This document shows positions 12,076 to 23,858 of a stretch of DNA of 64,000 bases, piece by piece (the first letter of the stretch is position 1; the number at the start of each line of letters is the position of its first letter). The translations under genes were made by a program, and so were the position numbers. Location: NCBI RefSeq assembly GCF_900105415.1, contig NZ_FNSM01000001.1, positions 5,047,501 through 5,111,500 on the forward strand. The letters run 5' to 3'. The DNA comes from Streptomyces sp. TLI_105. Lineage in GTDB: Bacteria > Actinomycetota > Actinomycetes > Streptomycetales > Streptomycetaceae. The notes beneath the pieces were generated by a model. The model ran no database searches, was not told the origin of the DNA, and saw only the letters and a list, made by a program, of their open reading frames with translations.

Positions 12076-13930
12076 CTCCCGAGCGGAGCACGCGGGGCGG
12101 GGACGGAGTACACGCGCGGTGGTCCTCGCCGCGTGCGGCGGGCTTCTGGTGACCGGGTGCGCGGCGATGCCCGACAGCGGGGACGTGCAGGCGGTGAAAG
12201 GCGCCGGCACGGGCGACTCGCAGGTACGGGTCTATGCCGTCGCCCCCCGGGAGAACGCGGACCCGGACGAGATCGTCGACGGCTTCCTGGAAGCCATGAC
12301 GAGTGACGACCCCGGCTTCGCCACCGCCCGCAAGTACCTCACGAAGAAGGCCGCGCAGGGCTGGAAGCCGGAGCAGAGCATCACCGTGCTCACCACCGCG
12401 CCCGACCGCGAGCAGGCCGACCGCAACGCCGACCCCGAGAACCAGGGGCGCGCCTTCCCGCTCTCCGGCCGCAAGATCGCGACCGTGGACGCGCGCCACG
12501 CCTATCAGCCGAACAGCCCCACCGAGTACCTGCAGTCGATCCACGTCGTGCAGCAGCCTTCGGCGAACGGCAAGGGCAAGGAGTGGCGCATCGACAGCCT
12601 CCCGCCCGGCCTGGTCCTCGGCGAGGCCGACTTCCTCCGCAACTACCGCTCGGTCAACAAGTACTACTTCGCCTCCGGGGAGGACTGGGTCGTCGCCGAC
12701 CCCGTCTACATCCGGCAGCGGCAGGACCCCGTCACCCGGATGGACCCGGTGACGCAGACGGTCAAGGCGCTGTTGGAGGGCCCGACGAACTGGCTGAAGC
12801 CCGCCGTCGACTCGCAGTTCCCCTCCGGTACGGAGCTGAAGACCGGCGTCACCACCCTGACCACGGACGACCAGTCCACGCTGAGGGTGCCGCTCAACCG
12901 CAAGGCGGACCGGGCCGGCGGCGAGGCGTGCCGGCGGATGGCGGCGCAGCTGCTGTTCACGCTGGGCGACCTGACCTCCGTACGGGTCGAGCATGTGGAG
13001 CTCCTGGGGTCCAGCGGGCAGTCGCTGTGCCGGCTGGGCAAGGGACAGGCGCTCGAGTTCGCCGCGGTGCGGAACACCGACCGCGAGGAGCACCCGTACT
13101 TCGTCGACGAGCACGGCAAGCTGATGATGCTCCTGGTCGGCGGCAAGGAGGCGAACGCGCCGGTCGAGGTGCCGGGGCCGTTCGGCAAGGGCACGACGCC
13201 GCTCCGCTCGGTCGCCGTCGACCGGGGCGAGACCCGGGCCGCCGGGGTCGGGGAGACCGGCCGCGAGCTGCTCGTCTCCTCCATCACCACGGAGCAGGAC
13301 GCGCTGCCGCCCGTCCTGACCAGCAAGGCCGCCCGGCCGGCCGACCGGCTGTCCGCGCCCAGCTGGGACGGCAGGGGCGATCTGTGGGTCGCCGACCGGG
13401 ACCCCGCCGCGCCCCAGCTGTGGATGGTGCCGGACGGCACCGGGCACCCGGTCAAGGTCCGCACGCCGTGGCTCGGGGACGACGCCCGCATCGAGTCGCT
13501 GCGGGTCTCCGCCGACGGCGTACGGATCGCGCTGGTGGTCACGCGGGGCGAGCACACGACCCTGCAGATCGGCCGGATCCAGCGGCAGACGACGGGCGAG
13601 GAGCCGGCCGTCTCCGTCCTGGACCTGCAGCCCGCCGCGCCCCGGATGGAGTCGGTCACCGCCGTCTCCTGGGCCGGCCCCAGTCGGCTCGTCGTGGTCG
13701 GCAAGGAGGCGGGAGGCGTCCAGCAGATCCGCTACCTCCAGACCGACGGCTCGACCTCGACGACCTCGGTGCTCCCCGGCCTGAACGGGGTGACCTCGGT
13801 GACCGCCCCGCACAAGGACACGGTGCCGGTGGTGGCCGACTCCGGCGACGACGGGATCGTGCGGTTGGTGCCGGGGACGAACTGGCAGCCGGTGGCGAAG
13901 AAGGGGTTCTCGCCGGTCTACCCCGGCTAG
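12065..13930 (+). CDS. lpqB: lipoprotein LpqB
   Basis: The 621-residue lipoprotein has a signal peptide and lipobox LVTGC with the lipidated cysteine at C32. A GerMN-type domain (about 200-330) and a beta-propeller-like C-terminal half follow. LpqB is the known extracytoplasmic partner of MtrB and modulates MtrA phosphorylation (family knowledge). I chose the GTG at 12065, which overlaps the mtrB stop; the longer frame upstream would lie inside mtrB and lacks a signal peptide. After the stop, a short hairpin (GCAGGGC / GCCCTGC, 13965-13987) may terminate the mtrAB-lpqB transcript. Confidence 0.94.
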   Translation: MGADSRAEHAGRGRSTRAVVLAACGGLLVTGCAAMPDSGDVQAVKGAGTGDSQVRVYAVAPRENADPDEIVDGFLEAMTSDDPGFATARKYLTKKAAQGWKPEQSITVLTTAPDREQADRNADPENQGRAFPLSGRKIATVDARHAYQPNSPTEYLQSIHVVQQPSANGKGKEWRIDSLPPGLVLGEADFLRNYRSVNKYYFASGEDWVVADPVYIRQRQDPVTRMDPVTQTVKALLEGPTNWLKPAVDSQFPSGTELKTGVTTLTTDDQSTLRVPLNRKADRAGGEACRRMAAQLLFTLGDLTSVRVEHVELLGSSGQSLCRLGKGQALEFAAVRNTDREEHPYFVDEHGKLMMLLVGGKEANAPVEVPGPFGKGTTPLRSVAVDRGETRAAGVGETGRELLVSSITTEQDALPPVLTSKAARPADRLSAPSWDGRGDLWVADRDPAAPQLWMVPDGTGHPVKVRTPWLGDDARIESLRVSADGVRIALVVTRGEHTTLQIGRIQRQTTGEEPAVSVLDLQPAAPRMESVTAVSWAGPSRLVVVGKEAGGVQQIRYLQTDGSTSTTSVLPGLNGVTSVTAPHKDTVPVVADSGDDGIVRLVPGTNWQPVAKKGFSPVYPG

Positions 13931-14095
13931 GACGTGCTCCGCGAGGCGCTGCCGGGGCCGGCTCGCAGGGCCTGAGGTTCGCCCTGCCGGGGCCGCTCGC
14001 GGGGCCTCGCAGGGCCGTACCTGACGTACTCGGGGCTTCGCGGGCGGTTTTCCACAGGGGTGGCAGGGAGGGGCCCGGAGGTGCACAGTGGAGCC

Positions 14096-14899
14096 ATGCG
14101 GGGGTGGTGGCGCGAGATCGCCGGGCTGGTGCTGCCGGTCGCCTGCGGAGGCTGCGGCAGACCGCGGACGGAGCTGTGCGCGGCCTGCGCGCACGCGCTC
14201 GCCGGGGCGCCGCCGCGCAGGGTGAGGCCCGCGCCCGAGCCCGCCGGACTGCCCGTGGTCCACGCCGCCGCGCCGTACGCCGACGCCGTGCGGGAGCTGC
14301 TCCTCGCCCACAAGGAGCGCGGGGCCCTCACGCTCGCCGGGCCCTTGGGCGGTGCCCTCGCCGGGGCCGTGGCGGCCGCCGGCCGGTCCGGGACGGGGGC
14401 CGCGGACGGACCGCTACTCCTCGTGCCCGTGCCCTCCTCGCGGCGTTCCGTACGGGCGCGTGGCCACGATCCGACGCGGCGGATCGCACTGGCCGCGGCG
14501 GCCCGGCTGCGGCGGTCGGGGTGGCCGGCGCGGGTCGTGCCCGTGCTCCGGCAGCGGCGGTACGTGGCGGATCAGGCCGGGCTCGGGGCGCGCGGGCGCT
14601 TCGCCAACCTGTCGGGGGCGCTGGAGGTCGTGCCGGGCGGAGCGCGGCTTCTGACGGCGGGGAGGGTGATCCTCGTGGACGACCTGATGACCACGGGCGC
14701 CTCGCTCGCGGAGGCGGCGCGCGCACTCGGAGCCGTACACCTTCCGTTCATTCCTGGAATACCGCACGGCTTACCGACCGGTTCGGCGCAGCGTGAAATC
14801 GAACAGCGCGCTGCGGCTGTGATCGCATCCTCTCCCGCTTCGTTCGAAATAAACCGGAACTCGCCGGAAACTTGGATCGTTGCAGGTGGTGAGAGGTGA
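14096..14899 (+). CDS. ComF-family phosphoribosyltransferase-like protein
   Basis: The 267-residue protein begins with a Cys-rich zinc-finger-like segment (CGGCGRPRTELCAAC, residues about 20-35). It continues as a type I phosphoribosyltransferase fold with the signature VILVDDLMTTGAS near residue 195. ComF proteins are associated with DNA uptake in competent bacteria, but in Streptomyces the role is unknown. After the PRPP loop the C-terminal 60 residues look longer and less GC-biased than usual and end SFEINRNSPETWIVAGGER. The start at 14096 is preceded by a short GTGGAG. Confidence 0.85.
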   Translation: MRGWWREIAGLVLPVACGGCGRPRTELCAACAHALAGAPPRRVRPAPEPAGLPVVHAAAPYADAVRELLLAHKERGALTLAGPLGGALAGAVAAAGRSGTGAADGPLLLVPVPSSRRSVRARGHDPTRRIALAAAARLRRSGWPARVVPVLRQRRYVADQAGLGARGRFANLSGALEVVPGGARLLTAGRVILVDDLMTTGASLAEAARALGAVHLPFIPGIPHGLPTGSAQREIEQRAAAVIASSPASFEINRNSPETWIVAGGER

Positions 14900-15194
14900 A
14901 AGCACCCGTCCGGAGGTATGTCGCGGTAGCGGGTGCCGACACCCGTCCGAAGGGGCTATGTTCGGTTGTGAGGAATGGAGAACGCCATCGCCTCACCGAA
15001 TACTGGTTGCGCCTACAGGACAGGAGTTCAGGGCGAATTAACCTCTTGTCGATGGGGTGGGGATCTCGTCGACTGGGCAGGAGGAGGGCGAAGTCGCCAA
15101 GTCCGAACTCCGGTGACACCACCGGAGTCTGGTGCAAAGGGAGATGCCCGGCGGCCAAGGAGCCGACCAGGGCGATCCGGGAACGGAGTTCTGC
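14900..15194 (+). promoter_or_regulatory. hpf upstream region with candidate promoter and leader hairpin
   Basis: This 295-base, comparatively AT-rich spacer contains a TANNNT-type -10 candidate TATGTT at 14957-14962. It also holds a two-part inverted repeat at 14968-14996 (GTGAGG and ATGG pairing with CCAT and CCTCAC). The hairpin would form in a long 5' leader of the hibernation factor mRNA. No gene is apparent. Regulation by growth or stress is inferred from the gene, not from a recognised sigma-factor consensus. Confidence 0.4.
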
Positions 15195-15875
15195 GTGGAC
15201 ATCGTCGTCAAGGGCCGCAAGACCGAGGTGCCCGAGCGGTTCCGCAAGCACGTGGCCGAGAAGCTGAAGCTGGAGAAGATCCAGAAGCTCGACGGCAAGG
15301 TGATCAGCCTCGACGTCGAGGTGTCCAAGGAGCACAACCCGCGGCAGGCCGACCGGTCCGACCGCGTGGAGATCACCCTCCACTCCCGAGGCCCGGTGAT
15401 CCGGGCGGAAGCGGCGGCAGGCGACCCGTACGCAGCGCTCGACCTCGCCAGCGACAAGCTCGAGGCACGACTGCGCAAGCAGCACGACAAGCGATACACC
15501 CGGCGTGGCAACGGCCGGCTGTCCGCGGCGGAGGTCGGGGACGTGGTGCCCGGCGCCGCCAAGCTCAACGGAGACGGCCAACTGGCCGTCGACGAGACCG
15601 AGAAGGTGCCCACCACGATGATGGGCTCCATCGAGGTCCAGGGCGAGGGCCCGCTCGTGGTCCGCGAGAAGACCCACCGGGCCGCACCGATGACGCTCGA
15701 CCAGGCGCTCTACGAGATGGAGCTGGTCGGGCACGACTTCTACCTCTTCGTCGACTCCGACACCAAGCAGCCGAGCGTCGTCTACCGGCGACACGCCTAC
15801 GACTACGGCGTCATCCACCTGGAGAGCGACCCGCTCGCCGAGGGCGGCGGCGTCGGCGGTGCGCTCGGCGGCTGA
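15195..15875 (+). CDS. hpf: long-form ribosome hibernation promoting factor
   Basis: The 226-residue long-form HPF (S30AE/RaiA family) begins VDIVVKGRKTEVPERFRKHV. Its N-terminal S30AE domain covers residues 1 to about 110, followed by a linker and a C-terminal dimerisation domain (about 165-222, with MELVGHDFYLFVD and the tail VIHL). Long HPF promotes 100S ribosome dimers in stationary phase or stress (family knowledge). The GTG at 15195 is preceded by GGAG six bases upstream; a longer upstream frame exists but adds 21 non-family residues. The gene is monocistronic by appearance. Confidence 0.93.
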   Translation: MDIVVKGRKTEVPERFRKHVAEKLKLEKIQKLDGKVISLDVEVSKEHNPRQADRSDRVEITLHSRGPVIRAEAAAGDPYAALDLASDKLEARLRKQHDKRYTRRGNGRLSAAEVGDVVPGAAKLNGDGQLAVDETEKVPTTMMGSIEVQGEGPLVVREKTHRAAPMTLDQALYEMELVGHDFYLFVDSDTKQPSVVYRRHAYDYGVIHLESDPLAEGGGVGGALGG

Positions 15876-16084
15876 CCCGCCGCACCGCACCGCCTCCGAA
15901 CAGGTGTCCCTCTCGGTGCCCCTGGAGCGCAATTCGCGCCCCCAGGGGCGCCCCCGTGCGTCCGTGGAGCACCCCCGTCGTCGCCCGGGCATGAAATCAT
16001 GGCGTGCACGCCAACCGGTGCCGGTCGAGTACGGGTTGGAGGACCGGAAACGAATTCAGGCCACGGCCTTCAGGGGGAGGAACG

Positions 16085-16837
16085 ATGGCGGACAGCTTCG
16101 GGCCGGTGCTCAGCGAGCGCGAGCACGGTGGCGCGGTCCCGGAGGGATCGGAATCGGACAGCGGAGCATTCCGCAAGGAGCCGATCAGGGTCCTTGTCGT
16201 GGACGACCATGCCCTCTTCCGCCGCGGACTCGAGATCGTCCTCGCCCAGGAAGAGGACATCCAGGTCGTCGGCGAGGCCGGTGACGGCGCCGAGGCCGTC
16301 GACAAGGCCGCCGATCTGCTCCCCGACATCGTCCTGATGGACGTACGGATGCCCCGGCGCGGTGGCATCGAGGCGTGCACCTCCATCAAGGAGGTGGCCC
16401 CCAGCGCGAAGATCATCATGCTGACGATCAGCGACGAGGAGGCCGACCTCTACGAGGCGATCAAGGCGGGGGCCACGGGCTACCTCCTCAAGGAGATCTC
16501 CACCGACGAGGTCGCCACCGCGATCCGCGCGGTCGCCGACGGGCAGTCGCAGATCAGCCCGTCGATGGCGTCCAAGCTCCTCACCGAGTTCAAGTCGATG
16601 ATCCAGCGGACCGACGAGCGTCGGCTCGTGCCCGCGCCCCGGCTGACCGACCGCGAGCTGGAGGTCCTCAAGCTGGTCGCGACCGGCATGAACAACCGGG
16701 ACATCGCCAAGGAGCTGTTCATCTCCGAGAACACCGTGAAGAACCACGTCCGGAACATCCTGGAGAAGCTGCAGCTGCACTCCCGGATGGAGGCCGTGGT
16801 CTACGCGATGCGGGAGAAGATCCTCGAGATCCGCTAG
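16085..16837 (+). CDS. NarL/FixJ-family response regulator
   Basis: The 250-residue regulator has an unusual N-terminal extension of about 32 residues, then a receiver domain (D86 as likely phospho-acceptor in IVLMDVRMPRRGG) and a LuxR-type helix-turn-helix at about 184-245 (LTDRELEVLKLVATGMNNRDIAKEL). The start at 16085 follows a strong GGGGGAGG site. No sensor kinase gene is adjacent, so it is an orphan. Its stop TAG shares the palindrome CTAG with the stop of the convergent glycosylase gene. Confidence 0.92.
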   Translation: MADSFGPVLSEREHGGAVPEGSESDSGAFRKEPIRVLVVDDHALFRRGLEIVLAQEEDIQVVGEAGDGAEAVDKAADLLPDIVLMDVRMPRRGGIEACTSIKEVAPSAKIIMLTISDEEADLYEAIKAGATGYLLKEISTDEVATAIRAVADGQSQISPSMASKLLTEFKSMIQRTDERRLVPAPRLTDRELEVLKLVATGMNNRDIAKELFISENTVKNHVRNILEKLQLHSRMEAVVYAMREKILEIR

Positions 16838-18012
16838 CCCAGTCCCGGCTGACCCAGGGCCGTCACCAGGTCCTTCGCCAGCTCCGGGCGGTCCACCCGC
16901 TCCACCGCCACCGCGTCGCAGCCCACCCACTCGGCCGCCTCGCGCAGGGCCCGCGCCACCGCCGGCACGGCCTTGGGGCCGTCGAGCGTCACCTGCCGGG
17001 CGACGAGCGTCCGGCCCTCCCGCGCCGGGTCCACCCGGCCGACAAGACGGCCACCGGCGAGCACCGGCATCGCGAAGTAGCCGTGGATCCGCTTCTGCTT
17101 CGGCACGTACGCCTCCAGGCGGTGCGTGAAGCCGAAGATCCGCTCCGTGCGGGCCCGCTCCCAGATCAGCGAGTCGAAGGGCGAGAGCAGCGTCGTGCGG
17201 TGCCGGCCGCGCGGCTCGGCGGCGAGCGCCGCCGGATCCGCCCAGGCGGGCTTCCCCCAGCCCGCCACCGTCACCGGCACCAGACCCGCCGCCTCGACCA
17301 CCGCGTCGAACTGCTCGCCCTTGATCCGGTGGTAGTCCGCGATGTCCGCGCGCGTGCCCACGCCGAGGGCCTCGCCCGCCTGCCGCACCAGGCGCCGCAC
17401 GCACTCGGCGTCGTCCAGCTCGTCGTGGAGCAGCGCCTGCGGGATCGCCCGCTCGGCCAGGTCGTAGACCCGCTTCCAGCCGCGCCGCTCCGTGACCACG
17501 ACCTCGCCGTACATCAGGGCCCGCTCGACGGCGATCTTGCTGTCGGACCAGTCCCACCACTCGCCCTTGTTCTTCGCGCCGCCCAGTTCGGTCGCCGTCA
17601 GCGGGCCCTGGTCCCGCAGCTGGTCGATCACCTTCTCGTACGCCCCGGCCGACAGCTCGTGGTGCCAGTGCGGGCGGTTGCGGTAGGCGCGCCGGCGGAA
17701 GGCGAAGTGCGGCCACTCCTCGACGGGCAGGACGCAGGCGGCGTGCGACCAGTACTCGAAGGCGTGAGCGCCCGTCCAGTACGCCTCCTCCACGGCCGTG
17801 CGGCCCACGGCGCCCAGCCGCGCGTACGGGATGAGCTCGTGGGAGCGGGCGAGGACGGAGATGGTGTCGAGCTGGACCTGGCCGAGCGACCGGAGGACCC
17901 CGCGCACCCCGGCCCTGCGGTCGGGCGCGCCCAGGAACCCCTGGGCGCGCAGGGCGATCCTGCGGGCTTCGTCGGCGGACAGTTCGGCGGCGGGGCGCGG
18001 CGCAGTCGTCAT
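16834..18012 (-). CDS. AlkZ/YcaQ-like DNA glycosylase (winged-helix family)
   Basis: The 392-residue protein belongs to the HTH_42 / YcaQ / AlkZ family, built from three winged helices and a C-terminal barrel. The catalytic-motif region reads GQVQLDTISVLARSHELI; QLD matches the Q-hydrophobic-D variant of the family, whereas self-resistance AlkZ enzymes carry Q-hydrophobic-Q. YcaQ-type members are DNA glycosylases that unhook interstrand crosslinks and alkylated bases (family knowledge). Housekeeping repair of alkylation damage is therefore the inference. The gene converges with the response regulator and overlaps its stop by two bases. The start at 18012 (MTTAPRP) is preferred over a frame eight codons longer. 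Confidence 0.88.
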   Translation of the reverse strand: MTTAPRPAAELSADEARRIALRAQGFLGAPDRRAGVRGVLRSLGQVQLDTISVLARSHELIPYARLGAVGRTAVEEAYWTGAHAFEYWSHAACVLPVEEWPHFAFRRRAYRNRPHWHHELSAGAYEKVIDQLRDQGPLTATELGGAKNKGEWWDWSDSKIAVERALMYGEVVVTERRGWKRVYDLAERAIPQALLHDELDDAECVRRLVRQAGEALGVGTRADIADYHRIKGEQFDAVVEAAGLVPVTVAGWGKPAWADPAALAAEPRGRHRTTLLSPFDSLIWERARTERIFGFTHRLEAYVPKQKRIHGYFAMPVLAGGRLVGRVDPAREGRTLVARQVTLDGPKAVPAVARALREAAEWVGCDAVAVERVDRPELAKDLVTALGQPGLG

Positions 18013-18042
18013 GGTCCGCACCCTAGGCCCCGGCACTGACAG

Positions 18043-18633
18043 TCACACCGCCTCGGCCGGACGCTCGGGGGCCGGGAGGTACGGCAGGGGGCTCGGCAGG
18101 CCGAAGTCGGAGGGGAGCAGGGCGCCGACCCAGGCGTCCCGGAGGGTGCCCTTGTTGGGGATGCCGGCGCGCTGGACGCCCTCGACGACGAAGCCGACCC
18201 GTTCGGCCACGGCCCGCGAGCCGGTGTTGCCGACCTCGGCGCGCCAGACCAGGCGGACACAGCCGAGCCCGGTGAAGGCCCAGTGGGCCAGGGCGCGCAC
18301 GGCCTCCGTCATGTGGCCCCGGCCGCGGGCCTCGGCGGCGAGCCAGAAGCCGACCTCCCAGACGCCGGCACCCCGGTCGTGCAGCGAGACGGCGGCGATC
18401 AGCGGACCCCCGCCGAGCGGCTCCACGGCGAAGGCGTACTCCTTGTCCTCCCGCCAACCGTCCGGGACCAGCTGGTTCAGGAAGAACTCCGCGTCCTCGC
18501 GCTTGTAGGGGTCGGGGACGGTCGTCCAGCGGAGGATGGCGGGGTCCTGACAGATGGCGTACACGGTGTCGACGTCCTCGGGGACGAAGGTCCGCAGGCG
18601 CAGCCGGTCGGTGGTGAGGGTGATGGGATCCAT
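18043..18633 (-). CDS. GNAT-family N-acetyltransferase (RimJ/RimL-like)
   Basis: The 196-residue protein starts [16 protein letters not shown], the usual opening of RimJ/RimL-type acetyltransferases. It carries the acetyl-CoA motif [21 protein letters not shown] (about 110-130) and the ending pattern [13 protein letters not shown]. The substrate is unknown: ribosomal protein or small-molecule amino groups are possible. It lies 30 bases upstream of the glycosylase gene on the same strand and may be co-transcribed. It is divergent from secA. Confidence 0.88.
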   Translation of the reverse strand: MDPITLTTDRLRLRTFVPEDVDTVYAICQDPAILRWTTVPDPYKREDAEFFLNQLVPDGWREDKEYAFAVEPLGGGPLIAAVSLHDRGAGVWEVGFWLAAEARGRGHMTEAVRALAHWAFTGLGCVRLVWRAEVGNTGSRAVAERVGFVVEGVQRAGIPNKGTLRDAWVGALLPSDFGLPSPLPYLPAPERPAEAV

Positions 18634-18872
18634 GCCGGGATTGTGGTGACCCCGCGGACCGGAAGCGAACACTTTTCGGGTGGGGCGGCACCTTCCGCCC
18701 ACCTCGTGCGTTCTCTTTACGGGCGGACGTACGGCTCCGGCACTGCGGGCCTCCCTGTGCGAGGGCGGTCTCGCTTACGATGGCCGTTGCGGTGGGGACC
18801 ACCTGCCGTGCCCGCGCTCGCGTCCATCACAAGACCCAGTGCCAGGCCCGACCGGCAAGGAGACCAGCCTCA

Positions 18873-21680
<2,808 letters not shown>

Positions 21681-21701
21681 CGCGTTTGAACTGATGTGAC
21701 G

Positions 21702-21737
21702 GAAGGGGTCGGTCGCCTGGTGGCGGCCGGCCCCTTC
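21702..21737 (+). terminator. terminator after secA
   Basis: A 16-bp stem with two G-T wobbles (GAAGGGGTCGGTCGCC / GGCGGCCGGCCCCTTC) and a TGGT loop begins 21 bases after the secA stop. There is no T-run. It may also serve the convergent gene. A degenerate second copy of the GGCCCCTTCGTCGT segment follows at about 21766-21780. Confidence 0.8.
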
Positions 21738-21812
21738 GTCGTGGGTGGCGGGCCTTGGGGCGGTCGGCCCCTTCGTCGTCGGTGGCGGCCCCGGTGGGCG
21801 GCCGGCCTTTCG

Positions 21813-22325
21813 TCAGGCGTGGCGGGCGGTCACGCCGAGTCCGTCCAGCTCCACGGCGGCGCAGCGCCAGCGCTGGTCCTCGCCGCGCTCCAGGCGGAAC
21901 GCCATGGCCCGCACCCGGGCGCCGGTGGCGATGGTCGCGAAGGCCTCGACCACGGCCTGCGGGGAGTGCACCTGGACCGAGCAGCGGCGCAGGACCGGGC
22001 GGGGGCCGAGCGAGCGCAGGGGCGTCTCGGGGGCGAGCCGGACGAGCTGCTCGTACGCGTCGCCGACGGTGTGGCCGAGCATCCAGTGGACGGGCCGCTC
22101 CCCGCTCAGCACGGCGAGCAGACGCTCGGCGAAGACGGTGTGCGGGGGGAGCGCCCGGGGCGCGGTGCGGGAGGGGCCGCCCTGCGCGGGCGTACGGGGG
22201 CGGGGGCCGGCGGCGCCGCGCGGCCGGGATCCGGCGGAACCACGCGGGCGCGTGCCGGCCGGGCCGCCGGGGGCCGTGCGAGGGCGGGGGAGCGGGGAGG
22301 GCGTGGCGGTGAGCGTGGTGTTCAT
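21813..22325 (-). CDS. Rv3235-family protein
   Basis: The 170-residue protein has a disordered N-terminus of about 60 residues made of short Pro/Arg/Gly units (RPRG, GPRP), then a compact domain with HTVFAERLLAVLSGERPVHWML and a WRCAAVELDG ending. This matches the actinobacterial Rv3235 family, whose genes typically neighbour secA. Function is unknown. An AGGGGAC ribosome-binding site lies six bases before the ATG. It is divergent from the next gene and convergent with secA. Confidence 0.82.
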   Translation of the reverse strand: MNTTLTATPSPLPRPRTAPGGPAGTRPRGSAGSRPRGAAGPRPRTPAQGGPSRTAPRALPPHTVFAERLLAVLSGERPVHWMLGHTVGDAYEQLVRLAPETPLRSLGPRPVLRRCSVQVHSPQAVVEAFATIATGARVRAMAFRLERGEDQRWRCAAVELDGLGVTARHA

Positions 22326-22600
22326 GACGGTCCCCTGTCGCTGCGTAACCGAGTGATACCAGTCGGTAACTTTCGTTGGGGATCTTGTACGGCCGGACTC
22401 CGGGGCGCCGCAAGGGTGCCGCCGCAGCGGGGCGGTCCCGGAAACGGATCACCTATCAGGGTGACGCGGTCGGAAATCGTCTCTCCGGCGGCTCGGTGGA
22501 CGGCCCTCCGACGTGGACGGGCGGCGATTCGGGCCAGCCACCCCGAAGGGGGACTCCGCACGTATCCTGAGGGCCTCTCCGTCTACGAAAGCGGCCTGCC
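22326..22600. promoter_or_regulatory. divergent promoter region with GTAAC direct repeats
   Basis: The 275-base region lies between two divergent genes. Near the minus-strand gene two GTAAC pentamers lie in direct orientation at 22345-22349 and 22366-22370, 21 bases (two helical turns) apart, a layout OmpR-type regulators often use. Binding by MtrA or another regulator is speculation. A -10-like TATCCT precedes the plus-strand gene at about 22563. Confidence 0.3.
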
Positions 22601-23107
22601 ATGCGCGTCTACATCCCCCTGACCCTCCCCGGTCTCGCACAGGCGCACAAGACGGGCGAGCTGGGCCCCGGCCCCCTGACCGCCTACGCCGTCACCCCCG
22701 CGCTGCGCGAGTGGTACGTCTCCGACGACATCGAGGAGCTGGAGTACGCGGCGCTCAACCGGGCCGCCTCCGCCTCCCTGCGACTCCTCGCCGGCGACCC
22801 CGAGGCGCCCCGGCGCCGGATCGTCGTCGCCGTCGACGTGGCCGACAAGGACGCGACCGTCGACCCCGACCGCGGGCTCGACGGCGGCTCCATCGGCGAG
22901 GTCCGCATCGCCGGAGCCGTACCGCTGGCCAAGGCCGCGGCCGTGCACGCCGACGCGGACGACGCCGAGGCGGACGTCACGGCGGCGGCGGGCGCGCTGG
23001 GCGCGGCGGACCAGGGCGACGACGACGCCCAGTTCGTCGTGGACGGGGCCGAGGACCACGAGCTGCTGTGGTTCGGCGTGCAGGAGATCCCCGCGCTGCT
23101 CGGCTGA
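22601..23107 (+). CDS. conserved actinobacterial protein (DUF6912-like)
   Basis: The 168-residue protein begins MRVYIPLTLPGLAQAHKTG and has an acidic, Ala/Asp-rich middle (about 105-150) and the ending LLWFGVQEIPALLG. It looks like the DUF6912 family that is conserved next to HAD-hydrolase genes in Streptomyces; I recognise the family only by its start and length. No catalytic motif is visible. It is followed 45 bases downstream by the HAD gene in the same direction. Confidence 0.7.
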   Translation: MRVYIPLTLPGLAQAHKTGELGPGPLTAYAVTPALREWYVSDDIEELEYAALNRAASASLRLLAGDPEAPRRRIVVAVDVADKDATVDPDRGLDGGSIGEVRIAGAVPLAKAAAVHADADDAEADVTAAAGALGAADQGDDDAQFVVDGAEDHELLWFGVQEIPALLG

Positions 23108-23152
23108 CCCACCCGGATCCTCGCCGACCCGGGCGGCGGGTACCGTCTCTCC

Positions 23153-23809
23153 ATGGGGAAGCACGGAAAACACCTGGTCTGGGACTGGAACGGCACACTG
23201 CTCGACGACATCGACGCGGTGATCGGCGCGACGAACGCGGCCTTCGCCGAGCTCGGGCTCGCGTCCATCACGCTCGAGCGGTACCGCGAGCTGTACACGG
23301 TGCCGGTGCCGAAGTTCTACGAGCGGCTGATGGGGAGGCTGCCGACGGACGAGGAGTGGACCGTCATGGACGGGGCCTTCCACCGGCACTACTGGGTGCG
23401 GGCCGAGTCGTGCGGGCTCACCGTCGGCGCGGCGGAGCTGCTCGCGGCGCGGCAGGCCGCGGGGGCCACGCAGTCGCTGCTGTCGCTCGCGCAGCACGCG
23501 CATCTCGTGCCCCTTGTGCAGCGCTACGGGATCGCCGAGCGGTTCGTCCGCGTCGACGGGCGCGTCGACGCGTCGACCGACGGGAAGTCGGGGCACATGG
23601 TCCGGCACCTGGCCGCGCTCGGGGTCCCGGCGGACCGCGTGGTCGTCATCGGCGACGCTGCGGATGACGCGGTGGCGGCGGCGCATGTGGGGGCGCGGGC
23701 GGTGCTGTACACCGGGGGGTCGCACAGCCGGGCTTCGTTGTCGCGGGTGGGGGTGCCGGTGGTGGACTCCCTGGAGGAGGCCGTCGCTGTCGCGGAGGAG
23801 CTGGTCTAG
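23153..23809 (+). CDS. HAD-family hydrolase
   Basis: The 218-residue protein has motif I DWNGTLLDD (nucleophile D11), where a tryptophan and an asparagine sit inside the usual DxDGT, motif II SLLSLAQH near residue 107, and motif IV VIGDAADD. It resembles phosphoglycolate-phosphatase-like HADs, but the substrate cannot be told. The -10-like TACCGT at 23141-23146 ends six bases before the ATG and no ribosome-binding site is visible, so a leaderless mRNA is plausible. It converges with the PfpI gene across a palindromic repeat. Confidence 0.87.
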   Translation: MGKHGKHLVWDWNGTLLDDIDAVIGATNAAFAELGLASITLERYRELYTVPVPKFYERLMGRLPTDEEWTVMDGAFHRHYWVRAESCGLTVGAAELLAARQAAGATQSLLSLAQHAHLVPLVQRYGIAERFVRVDGRVDASTDGKSGHMVRHLAALGVPADRVVVIGDAADDAVAAAHVGARAVLYTGGSHSRASLSRVGVPVVDSLEEAVAVAEELV

Positions 23810-23858
23810 GGCGCGCTTGGCTTCTGCCCGGTGATGGGCGGCCGGGTGCGGCTCGGTG

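Noticed and set aside
14756..14783. SigR-type promoter in the 3' end of the ComF gene
   Set aside because: GGAAT at 14756 is followed by GTT after 20 bases, not 18, so the spacing does not match.
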